Assembly: GCF_963678635.1 (NCBI RefSeq)
Contig: NC_087065.1
Location: 46,378,381 to 46,442,380 of the forward strand
From: Symsagittifera roscoffensis
Lineage: Eukaryota > Xenacoelomorpha > Acoela > Convolutidae
DNA: 64,000 nt
Direction of reading: 5' to 3'
The translations under genes were made by a program, and so were the position numbers. The notes under the pieces were generated by a model. It made no database searches and had not been told where the DNA came from. It saw only the letters and a program-made list of their open reading frames with translations. Position 1 is the stretch's first letter. Every line of letters begins with the position of its first letter. Positions 45,401 to 51,420 of the stretch are shown here, piece by piece.

Positions 45401-47460
45401 TTCCACTCATTCGATTCTACGATGAAAAAAGATTTTTTTGTTGCAATTATACCAGAAAATGACTCGAGTTTGGCCAAATTCCATCTGAATCAAGCATATA
45501 AAAAATTGATGACGCATTTCATTGTTGAGAACAAACTGACTGGAAATAATGAACTCTTAAGTCCTAATTTACTTCATCACAGACGTTTGGTTTTAAGATT
45601 CAAATTTGATCAAACACTCTTCAATTTAATAATTAAATTATGCAACTTGAATTAAAGCTTGGCGCCTTAATATTTCGTTATTATATGGATTACATAAGCG
45701 GAACCGGTAAATCAATGTAAGATTGTTAGGCTTTCGGCAAACTTTTCTGCATATATTCTACTGAGTTCACTTCTGCAAATGAAAAAGAGGTATAACTTTT
45801 GGTAGAATTGAGTTTCATAAATATTTCATTTACACTCAACGATGGATTTTAGTCGATAGAATTTTGAGAGATTTCAATCATTTGAAACTTGAAGCAAACC
45901 AGCTGCCAAGTCTATTCATTCTAGAGAATGGAGAATAAATTGAAGACTTGAGATGGCGGATTGAGAATACTACACTTTGGAAGCATTTATGGGAACCCTT
46001 TTAATTATGGATATAATTGCTGGTAACTGCAGTTGAATGTTGGAGTATGGAAAACCAAGTGCGGAGAAACTGATGCATATTCAAAGCCTGATTGTTAAAT
46101 ATAAAAAACTTGGAACCTCAAAAAATAGTTCTACACGGCTTTGTTAAAAGTTGATTTTTACAAACTATTGCGATTCGAATGGTTTGTAAAAAACCAGATG
46201 CTTACAACTTTCAGATACTTGATTTTAAAAATTTTTTTTTTGTTAAACATTGAAAATAACTGTTCGTTGATTTTCACTTTTTTTGCTGAATGGAACATAT
46301 ATTATTCATTCATTTCGTTAAAAAACTGTATAACAAGAGTAAAGTAATTCTAACAAACAAACAAGTTCTTTCCGATTTTGATTAATTTTACGTGAAGCAT
46401 TTTAGCTTAAATACGTAAGCTTAGAAAAAATTCTCTCAGAGAGCCTAAGGCGTCGTCTTTTTGTAGAAAAAAAAGACGTTTTCATGTCGCTAGTTGTGAG
46501 CTGTGTTAAATTCAGAGACCATTTTGCTGCTGCTTGAAAATGATTAATTAAAAAAAGAACGTTTTCATGCATGAAGTTATAGTTTCAAATCAGATAAAGC
46601 TATGCTTTCATAGATCTGTATCCGCGGGCGTTAACTTATGAGCGCACACAGAAGGCAGACTTGGCAATCAGTTGAAGAGCTCTTGATGAATCGTTGATAA
46701 TTTCTCTTACTTTCATCATTTGATACCATGATACGCATTGATGGTTAATTTTAAACTATTATCAGTTTGGTTAGTTAAGTCACGGCACAAATATTTTTTG
46801 CACTGAGACGGTGTGCTAATAAACATGAGATTTTCTGACGAAAATTAAGTAGTGTTCGGCGTACCTAGACAAGCTTTTAATGAATTGCTCAAGGGTTATT
46901 CAATAAGATGGTTTATTTTTCTTAAAAAGCTGCAACCATGTTCTTCTGACTAAAATTTATTACTTCATAATGATTTTAAAAAAGTTGACTTCAGCTCAAG
47001 GATGCGCTACTTGCTAAGGTAGTAGAATTAAACAATAAGAGTAGACATCTATCAAACCTTACCTGCTTTGTAGCTTACAATTTTGTGACCAATGAAACAT
47101 AACTTTTTAAGTGAGAGGTTTTATAAATGAGATTGAAGTTGGGGTAAAACTCACTTGATTCGGATAAAACTCGTAGTTGGCAAGTATGATGATCGTTCTC
47201 ATTGTTCGGACCCTCCACTGAACACGTGATCGAACTGCTGCTTTTCGTGTCGTACTTGAGCAGTTTCACAGTCGACACAGTCGGCTCATCTTCGTTTCTG
47301 TGGACGTCGTAGATGGTCTCGTTACCCTTTGTCCACCTGAACGAGTAGTCGGAGAAGGCCTTGCTCGGGTCGACGCCGCCGAATCTGCACACGAGGTACA
47401 CTTTACTAGACGCTGTCACCGTCGTGTCTTTCGGACGTTCAAGAAGAACCAGCTTACATT
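3320..47460 (-). CDS. Lar: LAR-type (type IIa) receptor protein tyrosine phosphatase, ectodomain exons (partial gene)
   Basis: Fourteen exons, 47460 down to 3320, all with GT/AG borders and matching phases, encode about 1,070 residues: three Ig domains and seven and a half FN3 domains. That order is the LAR/PTPRD/PTPRS/PTPRF plan, a synaptic and axon-guidance receptor whose cytoplasmic phosphatases lie after a membrane span. Family marks seen: Ig2 with GFPEVEM and WFKDDIPL; Ig3 with AAPIPKIKW; FN3-1 with GLAPYSEY and GRGPNS; FN3-2 with YYNFYYTDYN and a Trp; FN3-5 with VEVLNSTSVRLHW; FN3-6 with LRKGLQYTFRVQARN; FN3-7 with LPTGAPRNV. Sidekick (six Ig, thirteen FN3) and Dscam (nine or more Ig) do not fit. 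Oddities are the cysteine-free Ig2, the absence of a basic Ig1 loop, and the antisense channel gene in the last visible intron. Signal peptide, membrane span and phosphatase domains are not in the window, so enzyme activity is inferred from family only. Confidence 0.85.
4519..4570 (-). repeat. Family A head fragment, minus orientation
   Basis: Contains the perfect hairpin CAGGGCTTCGCCCTG (4541-4555) and the reversed head ATATGAGCAGTCATG. A plus-oriented body fragment of the same family (with CTTACGCGTTAATAGCACAA) lies just to the right, about 4640-4900. Confidence 0.7.
7669..8160 (+). repeat. Family A dispersed repeat, near full-length diverged copy
   Basis: Begins CAAGACTGCTCGTATCAGGA. Shares GTCTATAGAGCAGTAATAAC, AAAGTACAAAGTGATAAA, GCTCCTAGTAACAAATCAAT and TAGCGCGAAATACATCGCG with the full copies, in order. 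The tail reads ACATTCCGTTACTTTTGGCA, without the terminal hairpin. Confidence 0.75.
8432..8920 (+). repeat. Family B dispersed repeat
   Basis: Starts GCGGTTACTGTGCAAAAACA; ends after CAATCCCGTCCAATGGTTAT and GTGGTAC. The core GTGTTGTTCGAATCTCGAAA matches the copies at 12441 and 32121. The GATTTTGCGTGG block is lost. Confidence 0.6.
9602..9898 (-). CDS. Lar: LAR-like exon: FN3-7
   Basis: Acceptor TTCTTTTCAG|TGCCG, donor TTTCCA|GTTAGT; 297 bp, phase 1-1, one complete domain. LPTGAPRNV, FITWQPPDVDQQNGVIQNY and YRVKVAAKNAAGLGPSS are textbook FN3 strands and match LAR FN3-7 (LPSGFPQNL). In-frame TAG follows the donor at once. The donor was chosen because it is the only one giving phase 1, which the next exon needs. 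Confidence 0.88.
9899..10418 (-). other. LAR-like intron, FN3-6 to FN3-7
   Basis: A 520-bp phase-1 intron. The only recognisable word is TCAAGGTCA at 10078-10086, an extended nuclear-receptor half-site that may be chance. Nothing else seen. Confidence 0.6.
10419..10724 (-). CDS. Lar: LAR-like exon: FN3-6
   Basis: Acceptor CTTTTTAG|AACCC, donor GCTACTT|GTGAGA; 306 bp, phase 1-1, one complete domain. VVITWDYTEVPKHP, FIIKYRILETKEEFEY, then LRKGLQYTFRVQARNLNG, which aligns with LAR FN3-6 (LHKGTTYIFRLAAKNRAG). The loop between strands C' and E is long and charged (DIRNLENVRDKRRVE). Confidence 0.87.
10725..11743 (-). other. LAR-like intron, FN3-5 to FN3-6
   Basis: About 1.0 kb of AT-rich phase-1 intron. 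Two open frames of 78 and 97 codons on the minus strand are hydrophobic, AT-biased and without domain signatures. No repeat family member recognised. Confidence 0.6.
11744..11909 (-). CDS. Lar: LAR-like exon: FN3-5, second half
   Basis: Acceptor TTTTCCACAG|GGCCA, donor AGCCCAG|GTTGCC; 166 bp, phase 0 to phase 1. LTGLQPETTYSFQISILL is the FN3 E-F region, as in LAR GLTPETTYSV. Four nearby cysteine or methionine positions (FDCMGHDLTSC) are unusual. The loop before strand E is shorter than in vertebrate FN3-5, which has a long acidic insert. Confidence 0.83.
12204..12260 (-). repeat. Family D short repeat
   Basis: On the minus strand: TATATATACTAATTTCGAGG, GGGCGCGAGCGCC and AAAAAACGCAAATTTCTG. 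It matches the copy at 662 across about 50 bp. Confidence 0.6.
12441..12979 (+). repeat. Family B dispersed repeat, long copy
   Basis: Starts near CCGGTTACCGTGCAAGTGGC and ends TTTTCAATGGTCAGAATAAA. In order it shares with other copies: TTCTCGACTTAGGGAAATC, GTGGTTCAAATCACGACTGG, TTCAATCCAGTCTGATAAAT, GATTTTGCGTGGAAAAC and CCCCATTTTCAATGGTC. No long coding frame. Confidence 0.65.
13179..13580 (+). repeat. Family A dispersed repeat, diverged copy
   Basis: Begins CAAGACTGTTCTTATCAAGG with head hairpin CAAGGCGAAGCCCTG (one mismatch). Retains TATATCGCGCGTTAATAGTC and AATCACAGG. The tail is not recognisable. Confidence 0.7.
14206..14345 (-). CDS. Lar: LAR-like exon: FN3-5, first half
   Basis: Acceptor TTTCTTCCAG|AGACA, donor CACCG|GTATTAC; 140 bp, phase 1 to phase 0. 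KLETVEVLNSTSVRLHW is very close to LAR FN3-5 (VEVEPLNSTAVHVYW), and KIGFQITY is the next strand. The exon ends at YSSP. Confidence 0.85.
14817..14867. repeat. 17-bp tandem triplicate
   Basis: AGAATATGTTTCTTTTT is repeated three times exactly (14817-14833, 14834-14850, 14851-14867). Confidence 0.9.
16856..16881. promoter_or_regulatory. Palindrome with two nuclear-receptor-like half-sites
   Basis: Perfect 10-bp arms CAAGGTCACA / TGTGACCTTG around a GTGTGT centre. Each arm contains AAGGTCA, the extended half-site bound by several orphan nuclear receptors (family knowledge). It lies in the FN3-4/FN3-5 intron. It may be a regulatory site or a chance hairpin; there is no functional evidence. Confidence 0.3.
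17877..18194 (-). CDS. Lar: LAR-like exon: FN3-4
   Basis: Acceptor TTATTTCAG|TTCCAAG, donor ATATCC|GTAAGC; 318 bp, phase 1-1, one complete domain. VTLNSISLSWSY, then ITNYTVLYRI, then LDESTCYDFFVCANNAIGRG. The usual Tyr-x-Phe strand is CYDFFVCANN, adding two cysteines close together on one strand. The long open frame beyond the donor is intron read-through. Confidence 0.87.
18761..18990 (+). repeat. Family A dispersed repeat, 3'-truncated copy
   Basis: Well-preserved head CAAGACTGCTCGCATCAGGG with hairpin CAGGGCGGAGTCCTG at 18776-18790 (one G-T pair). Continues to GCTCCTATTAACGGATTAAC and then diverges, so the palindrome and tail are missing. Confidence 0.75.
19133..19985. repeat. Tandem duplication of about 492 bp (second unit shortened)
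   Basis: GTCTTGTGAAAA starts both units (19133, 19625). Both then carry GCGGTTCAAATCGAAGT, GGTTTTGCTTAAGTTGATGT, GCACCAGAGCTGATATT and GCTCACAATTTCACCAGAAG. The first unit ends in the minus-oriented family A fragment. On the minus strand each unit shows an exon-like start followed by a GTAAAG or GTAAGA donor. Confidence 0.75.
19485..19630 (-). repeat. Family A head fragment, minus orientation
   Basis: Read on the minus strand it begins CAAGACTGCCCGTATCAGGA, passes through TTCCGACTGCC and ATAACATG, and stops near TAAAGTACAAAGTGATAAC. It forms the right part of the first unit of the tandem duplication at 19133-19985. Confidence 0.75.
21058..21153. repeat. GGA microsatellite followed by a C13 run
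   Basis: A GGA repeat array (21058-21110) after a GAGGGGG lead, then about 30 bp, then thirteen consecutive C (21141-21153). The G-rich array can form quadruplex structures. Length polymorphism is likely. Confidence 0.9.
21884..22204 (-). CDS. Lar: LAR-like exon: FN3-3
   Basis: Acceptor GATTTCAG|TGCCGG, donor AAAGCGG|GTAAGT; 321 bp, phase 1-1, one complete domain. VPGVMERFSAEV followed by VNLSW matches LAR FN3-3 (VPxxxxxFxAEV...LSW). Core signatures are YRVYYND, GLQPDTKYSFTATALN and the final TFKAG. An open antisense frame here is a shadow of this exon. Confidence 0.88.
22205..24285 (-). other. LAR-like intron, FN3-2 to FN3-3
   Basis: About 2.1 kb, AT-rich. I see no dispersed-repeat copy and no exon. 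Several open frames of 60-90 codons lack domains. Confidence 0.6.
24286..24482 (-). CDS. Lar: LAR-like exon: second half of FN3-2
   Basis: Acceptor TTTTAG|GTATTAC, donor TTGGAG|GTATGAAA; 197 bp, phase 2 to phase 1. YYNFYYTDYN and INQWQKRQT match the LAR FN3-2 pattern GYRVYYTxD...W. It continues with VARAQAVNAYGQSELS, a normal FN3 strand F-G region. The expected strand-E leucine motif is replaced by a basic RQTKRMYHPEKYPPG, so this domain is divergent. Confidence 0.85.
24483..25133 (-). other. LAR-like intron inside FN3-2
   Basis: A 651-bp phase-2 intron. Nothing recognisable except AT-rich sequence. Confidence 0.6.
25134..25527 (-). CDS. Lar: LAR-like exon: FN3-1 and first half of FN3-2
   Basis: Acceptor TCTTTTTCAG|AGCCTCC, donor ATACA|GTGAGT; 394 bp, phase 1 to phase 2. 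FN3-1 runs from PPGTPISLRV through LKWTP, GLAPYSEY and NDVGRGPNS, closely following LAR FN3-1 (GLSPFSEY, GRGPPS). FN3-2 begins FTPSPPVNL and has ISWQKPERPNGIIQ before the donor. The intron expected between FN3-1 and FN3-2 is absent, so one exon carries one and a half domains. Confidence 0.88.
25788..25894 (-). CDS. Lar: LAR-like exon: Ig domain 3, second half
   Basis: Acceptor AATTTTTAG|GACTTCC, donor GTGCTAG|GTTCGT; 107 bp, phase 2 to phase 1. It encodes TSYILMNAMMNQTLRCKVTS, then PPIETIVNVIVL: strand F with the second Ig cysteine, then strand G. Too short for a long ORF and found only by reading the domain boundary. It sits 260 bp upstream of the FN3-1 exon. Confidence 0.75.
26537..26585 (-). 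repeat. Family D short repeat
   Basis: On the minus strand: TTTAACTAAATTTGAGAGGG, GAGCGCGCGCCGAAAAAAC. Same core as at 662. Confidence 0.6.
26845..27350 (+). repeat. Family A dispersed repeat, near full-length copy
   Basis: Begins CAAGACTGCTGG and ends GTCGGAACAA, about 506 bp. The head hairpin has decayed to CACGGCAAAGCCCTT. Body words such as TTAATATCAAGAAAGGTATCG still align with the family but are more diverged. Confidence 0.7.
29961..30147 (-). CDS. Lar: LAR-like exon: Ig domain 3, first half
   Basis: Acceptor TTTTTTTCAG|CTCGC, donor AACTACAG|GTTGGC; 187 bp, starts phase 1, ends phase 2. It reads YPPKFIGPALPTEIVLKKGQ, then KVLNCSANAAPIPKIKWYR, carrying the first Ig cysteine and core Trp as in LAR Ig3 (CVAVGAPMPYVKW). 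The frame stays open past the donor for about 20 codons, so a slightly different donor is possible, but the phase-2 join to the next exon restores the fold. Confidence 0.82.
30148..33276 (-). other. LAR-like intron, Ig2 to Ig3
   Basis: About 3.1 kb, phase 1. Holds a family B copy (32121-32750). This is the position of micro-exon B in vertebrate LAR receptors; I could not pick out a micro-exon by eye. Confidence 0.55.
32121..32750 (+). repeat. Family B dispersed repeat, long copy
   Basis: Starts near GCCAGTTACTGCGCCTGTAG and ends ATTTTCACTGATCGGAATAA, with GTGTTGTTCGAATCACGATG and CCTGATTTTGCGTGGAAAAC inside, in the same order as the copy at 12441. About 630 bp. Confidence 0.65.
33277..33387 (-). 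CDS. Lar: LAR-like exon: Ig domain 2, second half
   Basis: Acceptor ACTTCTAG|GTTCC, donor GCCAGAG|GTAGAAC; 111 bp, phase 1-1. GSMEIQKV matches LAR GALQIES, and GASGTYTLQVTN is the usual D/G-x-G-x-Y-x-C-x-x-x-N strand with Leu in place of Cys. With the preceding exon this makes an Ig fold without its disulphide. The exon starts where vertebrate LAR receptors insert micro-exon A and ends near the micro-exon B site. Confidence 0.85.
34914..35534. repeat. Large imperfect inverted repeat (foldback)
   Basis: Arms 34914-35135 and 35250-35534, spacer about 114 bp. Shared words include AACTAAGAAGTAGAA, AATGGGTGGTGTTT and TTGATTCTAGTTGATTTAGA. The right arm has an extra stretch of about 60 bp. Both arms encode a related peptide in the same relative frame (see findings). 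Transcription across the arms would give a long hairpin RNA. Confidence 0.75.
36038..36559 (+). repeat. Family A dispersed repeat, full-length copy
   Basis: About 522 bp, beginning CAAGACT and ending GTCGGAACAA. Head hairpin CAGGGCAAAGCCCTG at 36053-36067, middle palindrome with arms GCGCGA/TCGCGC at 36326-36343, tail hairpin CTTTCGCATCGAAAG at 36536-36550. TTCCGAC follows the head hairpin and GTCGGAA follows the tail hairpin, so the ends are partly inverted. No coding frame. It behaves like a non-autonomous mobile element; class unknown. Confidence 0.8.
37398..37589 (-). CDS. Lar: LAR-like exon: Ig domain 2, first half
   Basis: Acceptor GATTCAG|GTTCTC, donor AATG|GTAGGC; 192 bp, phase 1-1. 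It contains GFPEVEM and YRWFKDDIPL, which align with LAR Ig2 GFPxIxM and WFKDxLPV. Where LAR Ig2 has its first disulphide cysteine, about 12 residues before the core Trp, this exon reads IRADVTPR with no cysteine. The exon contains no cysteine at all. Confidence 0.85.
37668..37810 (+). repeat. Family C dispersed repeat
   Basis: CCAGACTGAGTTATTTAGTT, CGACTCAAGGCCGCTTTTTT, CATAATACC and GAGGTCAAGTG recur in the same order at 63441-63580. About 140 bp; class unknown. Confidence 0.6.
37971..38132. repeat. 83-bp tandem duplication
   Basis: ATAATTACTTGTTTAAGGAT ... GGAACGTCTTCGACAAACAA ... TGTGTCGGAAAGTA occurs twice with a period of 83 bp and only one obvious difference. Near identity indicates a recent event. 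Confidence 0.85.
38585..38760 (+). repeat. Family B dispersed repeat, central core
   Basis: Contains AAATTCGAATCACGCCCTAA, TGTGATATATCATTCGAGCC and CTACTTTTGCGTTCACTTTA, corresponding in order to the central part of the long copies. Confidence 0.55.
39426..40501. mobile_element. 1,076-bp terminal-inverted-repeat element
   Basis: Ends CCCGCACTGGAGTTTCACGG (left) and the reverse complement of TCCATGAAACTCCAGTGGGG plus a final G (right) pair over about 37 bp with a few mismatches. Inside are repeated TTATAATCGATTATAAT-like palindromes, an inverted pair at 39727-39763 / 39833-39867 and a direct relative at 39868-39897, a four-fold C-rich repeat (about 39930-39987) and a G-rich block (40035-40080). 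No clear target duplication and no coding frame, so a foldback-type non-autonomous element is the best guess. Confidence 0.7.
40557..41099 (+). repeat. Family A dispersed repeat, full-length copy
   Basis: About 543 bp, very similar end to end to the copy at 36038. Head hairpin CAGGGCGAAGCCCTG at 40572-40586, middle palindrome at 40847-40864, tail hairpin at 41076-41090 with one mismatch. A small internal duplication of ATTCCGACTGCCTT follows the head. It starts 55 bp after the inverted-repeat element ending at 40501. Confidence 0.8.
43690..43892 (+). repeat. Family B dispersed repeat, 3' core
   Basis: TTTTCTCGACAGTAGGAAAA, ACATTCGAAATACGAC, TTTGTGGTACCCAATTTAGT, GTGTGGAAAACAG and CCGCTTTTCAATGGTTC in the family order. 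The 5' part is not clearly recognisable. Confidence 0.6.
44690..44740 (-). repeat. Family A head fragment, minus orientation
   Basis: Plus-strand CAGTCGCCCTGATACGAGCA followed by ATCTTG is the reversed family head. The rest of the element is not seen. Confidence 0.65.
44969..45172. repeat. 107-bp tandem duplication
   Basis: CCGAGCATGCG...TTTCATTACTTTCTCAAACTG...GTGGAAACCCATTAAAATTT occurs twice at a spacing of 107 bp. A nested AACCAGGTACTGAAATTT repeat lies at the junction. Confidence 0.8.
47155..47460 (-). CDS. Lar: LAR-like exon: Ig domain 1
   Basis: Acceptor TTTTAG|AATGTAAG, donor TCAA|GTGAGT; 306 bp, phase 1 at both ends. It reads CKLVLLERPKDTT, then YLVCRFGG (first Ig cysteine), SFRWTKGNET (core Trp) and SSSITCSVEG (second cysteine), closing with CQLRVLSES. 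The extra cysteines near both ends could form another disulphide. Vertebrate and fly LAR Ig1 has a lysine-rich loop just after the core Trp; here this stretch is DVHRNEDE, mostly acidic. The upstream signal-peptide exon is not identified. Confidence 0.8.
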
Positions 47461-50289
47461 CTAAAACTTAAAACGTATTAACTGTTCTTATAGGAATACA
47501 GGTAATAAAAGAAGTGCGAATCAAAAGAAGTTTAGTAGAGCTCTATAAACCTAAAAAAGCTTTATTTATACTAACTGCGGGTAGTTAACTTCAGGTATTA
47601 TATGATAAATTATAATAAATTTTTTTGAAAAAAAATTAAAATTTTGGCTAAATCAGATTTGGTGATCAGTACGCTTCCCGTCACATTTTCCGTTGGAGTT
47701 TAGTAACTATGAAAAACGGAAATGATTAAATCAGCTTTGTCTCGACACTATTTCCTGAAATAATTTTCGACAATCCGATTGTTACCACACTGATGCCATG
47801 TAATGCCAGGAGTGAAAGGCTTTGTTAATTTGATAAAACTCCCAAATCTCTGAGAACGAACAACGACAAACCTGAAAACGCGTGAAAAAATACCCTTGGC
47901 CTCTGTTCTCTCCTACTACGCTTTTTTCCAACAGACTTGCTTTGATATAATTAGGTTTTTAGCAATTTTGTGAAAGTATTTGGAATTCAAAAAATGAAGT
48001 ATATCTTTAAAAACAATAATTCTGATATTTCAAGTTTTCAGAAAAAAATTTCACGACTCACATGGCCGCTTCTTTGATGAAAACTTAGCATTTTACATCT
48101 AATGTTAAAAACGTTATATTTTGTGTATCTTTCCTTCTTTTCTTGTATTCTCACTCAACAAACTTGAGTTTCTAATTGTAAAAAAATGCTAATGGATTTA
48201 GCACGGCGTAACTATTTATTGGGACAAAATTCGATTGTTCTTACTCGATATTCCTCTTAAAAAATTTTTCCTGCAGATCCTGATGCGAATATTCAATAAT
48301 AAGCGGAATCAACCTTAAAAAAAGCAAATTAAACTTGGAATTTAAAAGGTCACAGACTTTTACTATTGACTTATTGGAGGAATTTTAGTTTTGCTAAAAT
48401 TGTTGATTTATAGAAAATTTCATGGGGCTCATTGAGTAAATGAGCACAGGGCAAAATTTTATAGCAGAAGCAGAATGACCGCATTCAAATATTTTGTTGT
48501 TTCTATTGGTGCCAATTTGACGTCAACACTTTTTTGTAGGCTATAATAGGTTTATAGGACACATGAGGTGAAGATAATTTTTAGAGCAAAAAAAATTCGG
48601 CAGAAAAAAATTGCCTTATTGAAAGTCAATTTGAATTTTTTTAGAGCACAAGTTCCTCCATAGAAAAAAATATTATTTGTTAGTGAGCCAAAACAGTTGT
48701 GCTTAGGATTTTTGAAGCTGACAAGAATCTTTCGAATCGATTGTTTTTGTTTGCATGCATAACTAGGCAAAAAAAATCCTAGATTTCTTCTTGTTTTGAC
48801 ATTTGAATTTGAATTGTAATTTCAATTTAGCTTGAAAACCTAAAATTTTTATTGCCTATTTTATTTGTTACAGGGAAGCTTTAAAAAAAACAATTTATGA
48901 ATTTTTTTCAATTCTTGAGTTTTCGAAACTTTTCCTGTGATTAAAAAACACGCGTTCAAAATAGAAAAAACTTTGTCCCCCTGACTTTTTTAGACAGTTA
49001 TTAATTGCAATATGAATTCTTCAAAATCTAAACTTTGAGGTGTTTAGCTGTTTTTTTCTCAAGAATTGTCATTTGCATGGTATGTTTCAAGGGTTTAAAA
49101 GTTTTTTAATGGCTTCAAAATTTTAAAAAAGACCAGCACAATCAGAAAAGTAAAAATAATATGCCCTTGAAAAAGATAATTCATTACTTTAATATTACTT
49201 TTGTTTTGCCTACTGCAATCAATTTAAGAACAATTTTCAGTAGCTTTAAAAAACTAAGGTGAAAGAATAGACGGTTTTATTTCAAAAAACAACAAGCAGT
49301 CCTTCATATTTGTTTTAAAAAAACTCAGAAGTCTTTAAAGGATTTCTTAGTGTTATTGGAGCGGTAAACATTTTACTCTAAGGTAATGTCACAAGCTATT
49401 ATGAATTTTTGAGATTAATTTTACAATGTTATTTTCTACATAAGGTAAAATTATTTAAGTATGCTGGTTACCTTTTACAATTGCTATGAAAATTGGTTTC
49501 TAAAAATTTAAAATTCTTGCTCAAGTTAACTTTGAGTATGCATTTTTGTTCAAAAATTTTTTCTACAGTTATACCCCCGGCTTTCCTCAATTTAAGAATG
49601 ATTCCTATCACACAACCACAAACAGGAAAGAAGAACTCATTTTAGAGTTCCATACTTGGAATGTATAGAGAAATAAATTGTCAGACTATTTTAGGAAATG
49701 AAATTGGGATCAAAATAATTTGCAAAAAATTCAGAATTGAGGAAACAAACATTTTTTCCCGTATTATATAGGTTGTCTCACATGAGAAAATTAGCTTTAC
49801 TTAGCTTAGAGAGTTTTCGGACAAAACACTAAAACTTAAATCGAAATGTTTAACAATGAGCTTTTTTACACAATTATCTGTACTTGTCTGTACCAATGAA
49901 AACGTATGACTAGCTTTTTCCATTTTTGAAGTATGTATGGCAAGCGTTTTCTGTTCACCCGCGAATTTGTTGTAGAATTTTTCGAACCAATTTCTAGTTT
50001 TGAAAAAAAAATTATTTCTTTGAAAATCCTCAAATTGCTGAAATTAACTTTTTGAAACTTAAAAACTTTGAAAACTTTGAGCTCTGCATATTTTTCCGAC
50101 TTTTGAAAAAAAGATGGAATAGTTGTGTTATGGTTGTTTTTTTTTCTCCAGACCTTTTCGTCCTTTTTAATCGTTTTTTTTTTCAATAACATCCAAATGG
50201 TATTGTTGTATTGAGCTGAAAACCTATAACTTTTCAGCCTGTGATAATTTTTTTTAAAGTGTGGCTTAACTGTGACTTTTTTTAAGTTA

Positions 50290-50628
50290 TGGGGTTGTAA
50301 AGATTGCGAAATTGACCAGTTCGGGACAATTAACGCGTGACACTTTTCGCGCTATAAACGCTTAAGCGAACGTTCAATCTGTCCAAGATCTCGTTCCAGA
50401 CTAGCTGAAGCAGGCTATTTGTCAGAACTGCTACGTTACTTGGAGCAAAACACATTATGTTCTTTATATGGCGTGTCGGAGAGATGACTTTTCAAAAATC
50501 TCAAGAAAGTGTTTTTTCCATTTTTTTTGAAAAATTAATGATTTTTTTTAAAAAGCAAATACTGCTCCATAGACATTAAAAGAAGGCAGTCGGAACATTC
50601 AGAGTCCGCCTTGATACGAAAAGACTTG
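50290..50628 (-). repeat. Family A dispersed repeat, minus orientation, tail-truncated
   Basis: Head AAGTCTTTTCGTATCAAGGC lies at the right end. Inside are GGCAGTCGGAACATTCAGAG, CTTTATATGGCGTG and GGGACAATTAACGCG on the plus strand, in the inverted order expected. The terminal hairpin region is absent. Confidence 0.7.
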
Positions 50629-51402
50629 TTGCAGTTCTGTCTCAAAACATGAAAATAATATGTTTGGGCTCTTTCGTTAGCATTTCAAAAAATTTTATTA
50701 CGCTGTTCATGATTTCGCAGATGTTAATTCTTTGATGATTAGAGTTGTTTTTTTTTTGTGAGAACTTTTTTATTAAATTTTTTCTGCTTCCGATTTAGGT
50801 TTAATTTTGGTGCTAGTCCGCTTCTTTAAAAACCTATCGCGGAAGCTCAATTTTGTTGCGGATTATCGAGGTGCGCGATTGTCGTCGTGCGATTAAAATT
50901 TTTGGCCTATAAGTGAAGGATGTTATTATGATCGTCTAGATGCTTTGAGCGACATATGGCATGGAGTCGAGTTCAGATATATCTTTATTTCTGTTCATCA
51001 CGTGAACTGGTTGCAAAGACATGAACAAAAGCAGCATTCACTTCCAAATGATATTAACCAGTGAAGCAGTCATCCGATCAATAAATCTCAAAAGGCTACT
51101 CATTTCCCCAATCATTCAATCCATTGTTCCGTCTACTGTACAAATTACAATTACACTAAACTAAGCCCCCACCCTGACTGAAAAGGCCGGACGAGAAGGC
51201 TTAGACAATCAGCAGCAAACACTGCTGTCTATGACTGCAAGCGGCACGTCAATCTTGTTGGCATTTTGAAGAGCTCCCACAATGATTACGAGTGTTAAAA
51301 GCACGTATCAAGTCTAATCAGTGAAGATGGAAATATAACAAACACTACTTTGTAAAACAACAGGTAGTATCATAAAGTTGATTTTCCCAAAAATTGCGAG
51401 CA

Positions 51403-51420
51403 GGGAGGGGAGGGGGAGGG
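51403..51420 (+). other. Short-loop G-quadruplex motif
   Basis: GGGAGGGGAGGGGGAGGG: four G-runs of at least three separated by single A loops, a form expected to fold stably. It lies in the region upstream of the receptor's first visible exon; no promoter elements are recognised beside it. Confidence 0.6.

Larger units (their letters stand above)
37590..47154 (-). other. LAR-like intron, Ig1 to Ig2
   Basis: About 9.6 kb, the longest visible intron. Contains a family C copy (37668-37810), an 83-bp tandem duplication (37971-38132), a family B core (38585-38760), the 1,076-bp inverted-repeat element (39426-40501), a full family A copy (40557-41099), an isolated family A head (42299-42318), another family B core (43690-43892), a family A head (44690-44740) and a 107-bp tandem duplication (44969-45172). 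The remainder is AT-rich. Confidence 0.6.

Noticed and set aside
45377-45655. 92-codon open frame on the plus strand
   Set aside because: AT-biased codons, no domain, no splice context and no exon-like GC rise. It may be chance.
3320-47460. Sidekick, Dscam or contactin identity for the Ig/FN3 gene
   Set aside because: A cysteine-poor Ig2 and many FN3 domains first suggested Sidekick, but only three Ig domains precede FN3-1. Domain-by-domain motifs (Ig2 WFKD, FN3-1 PYSEY...GRGP, FN3-2 YYT...W, FN3-5 LNSTSV) match LAR.
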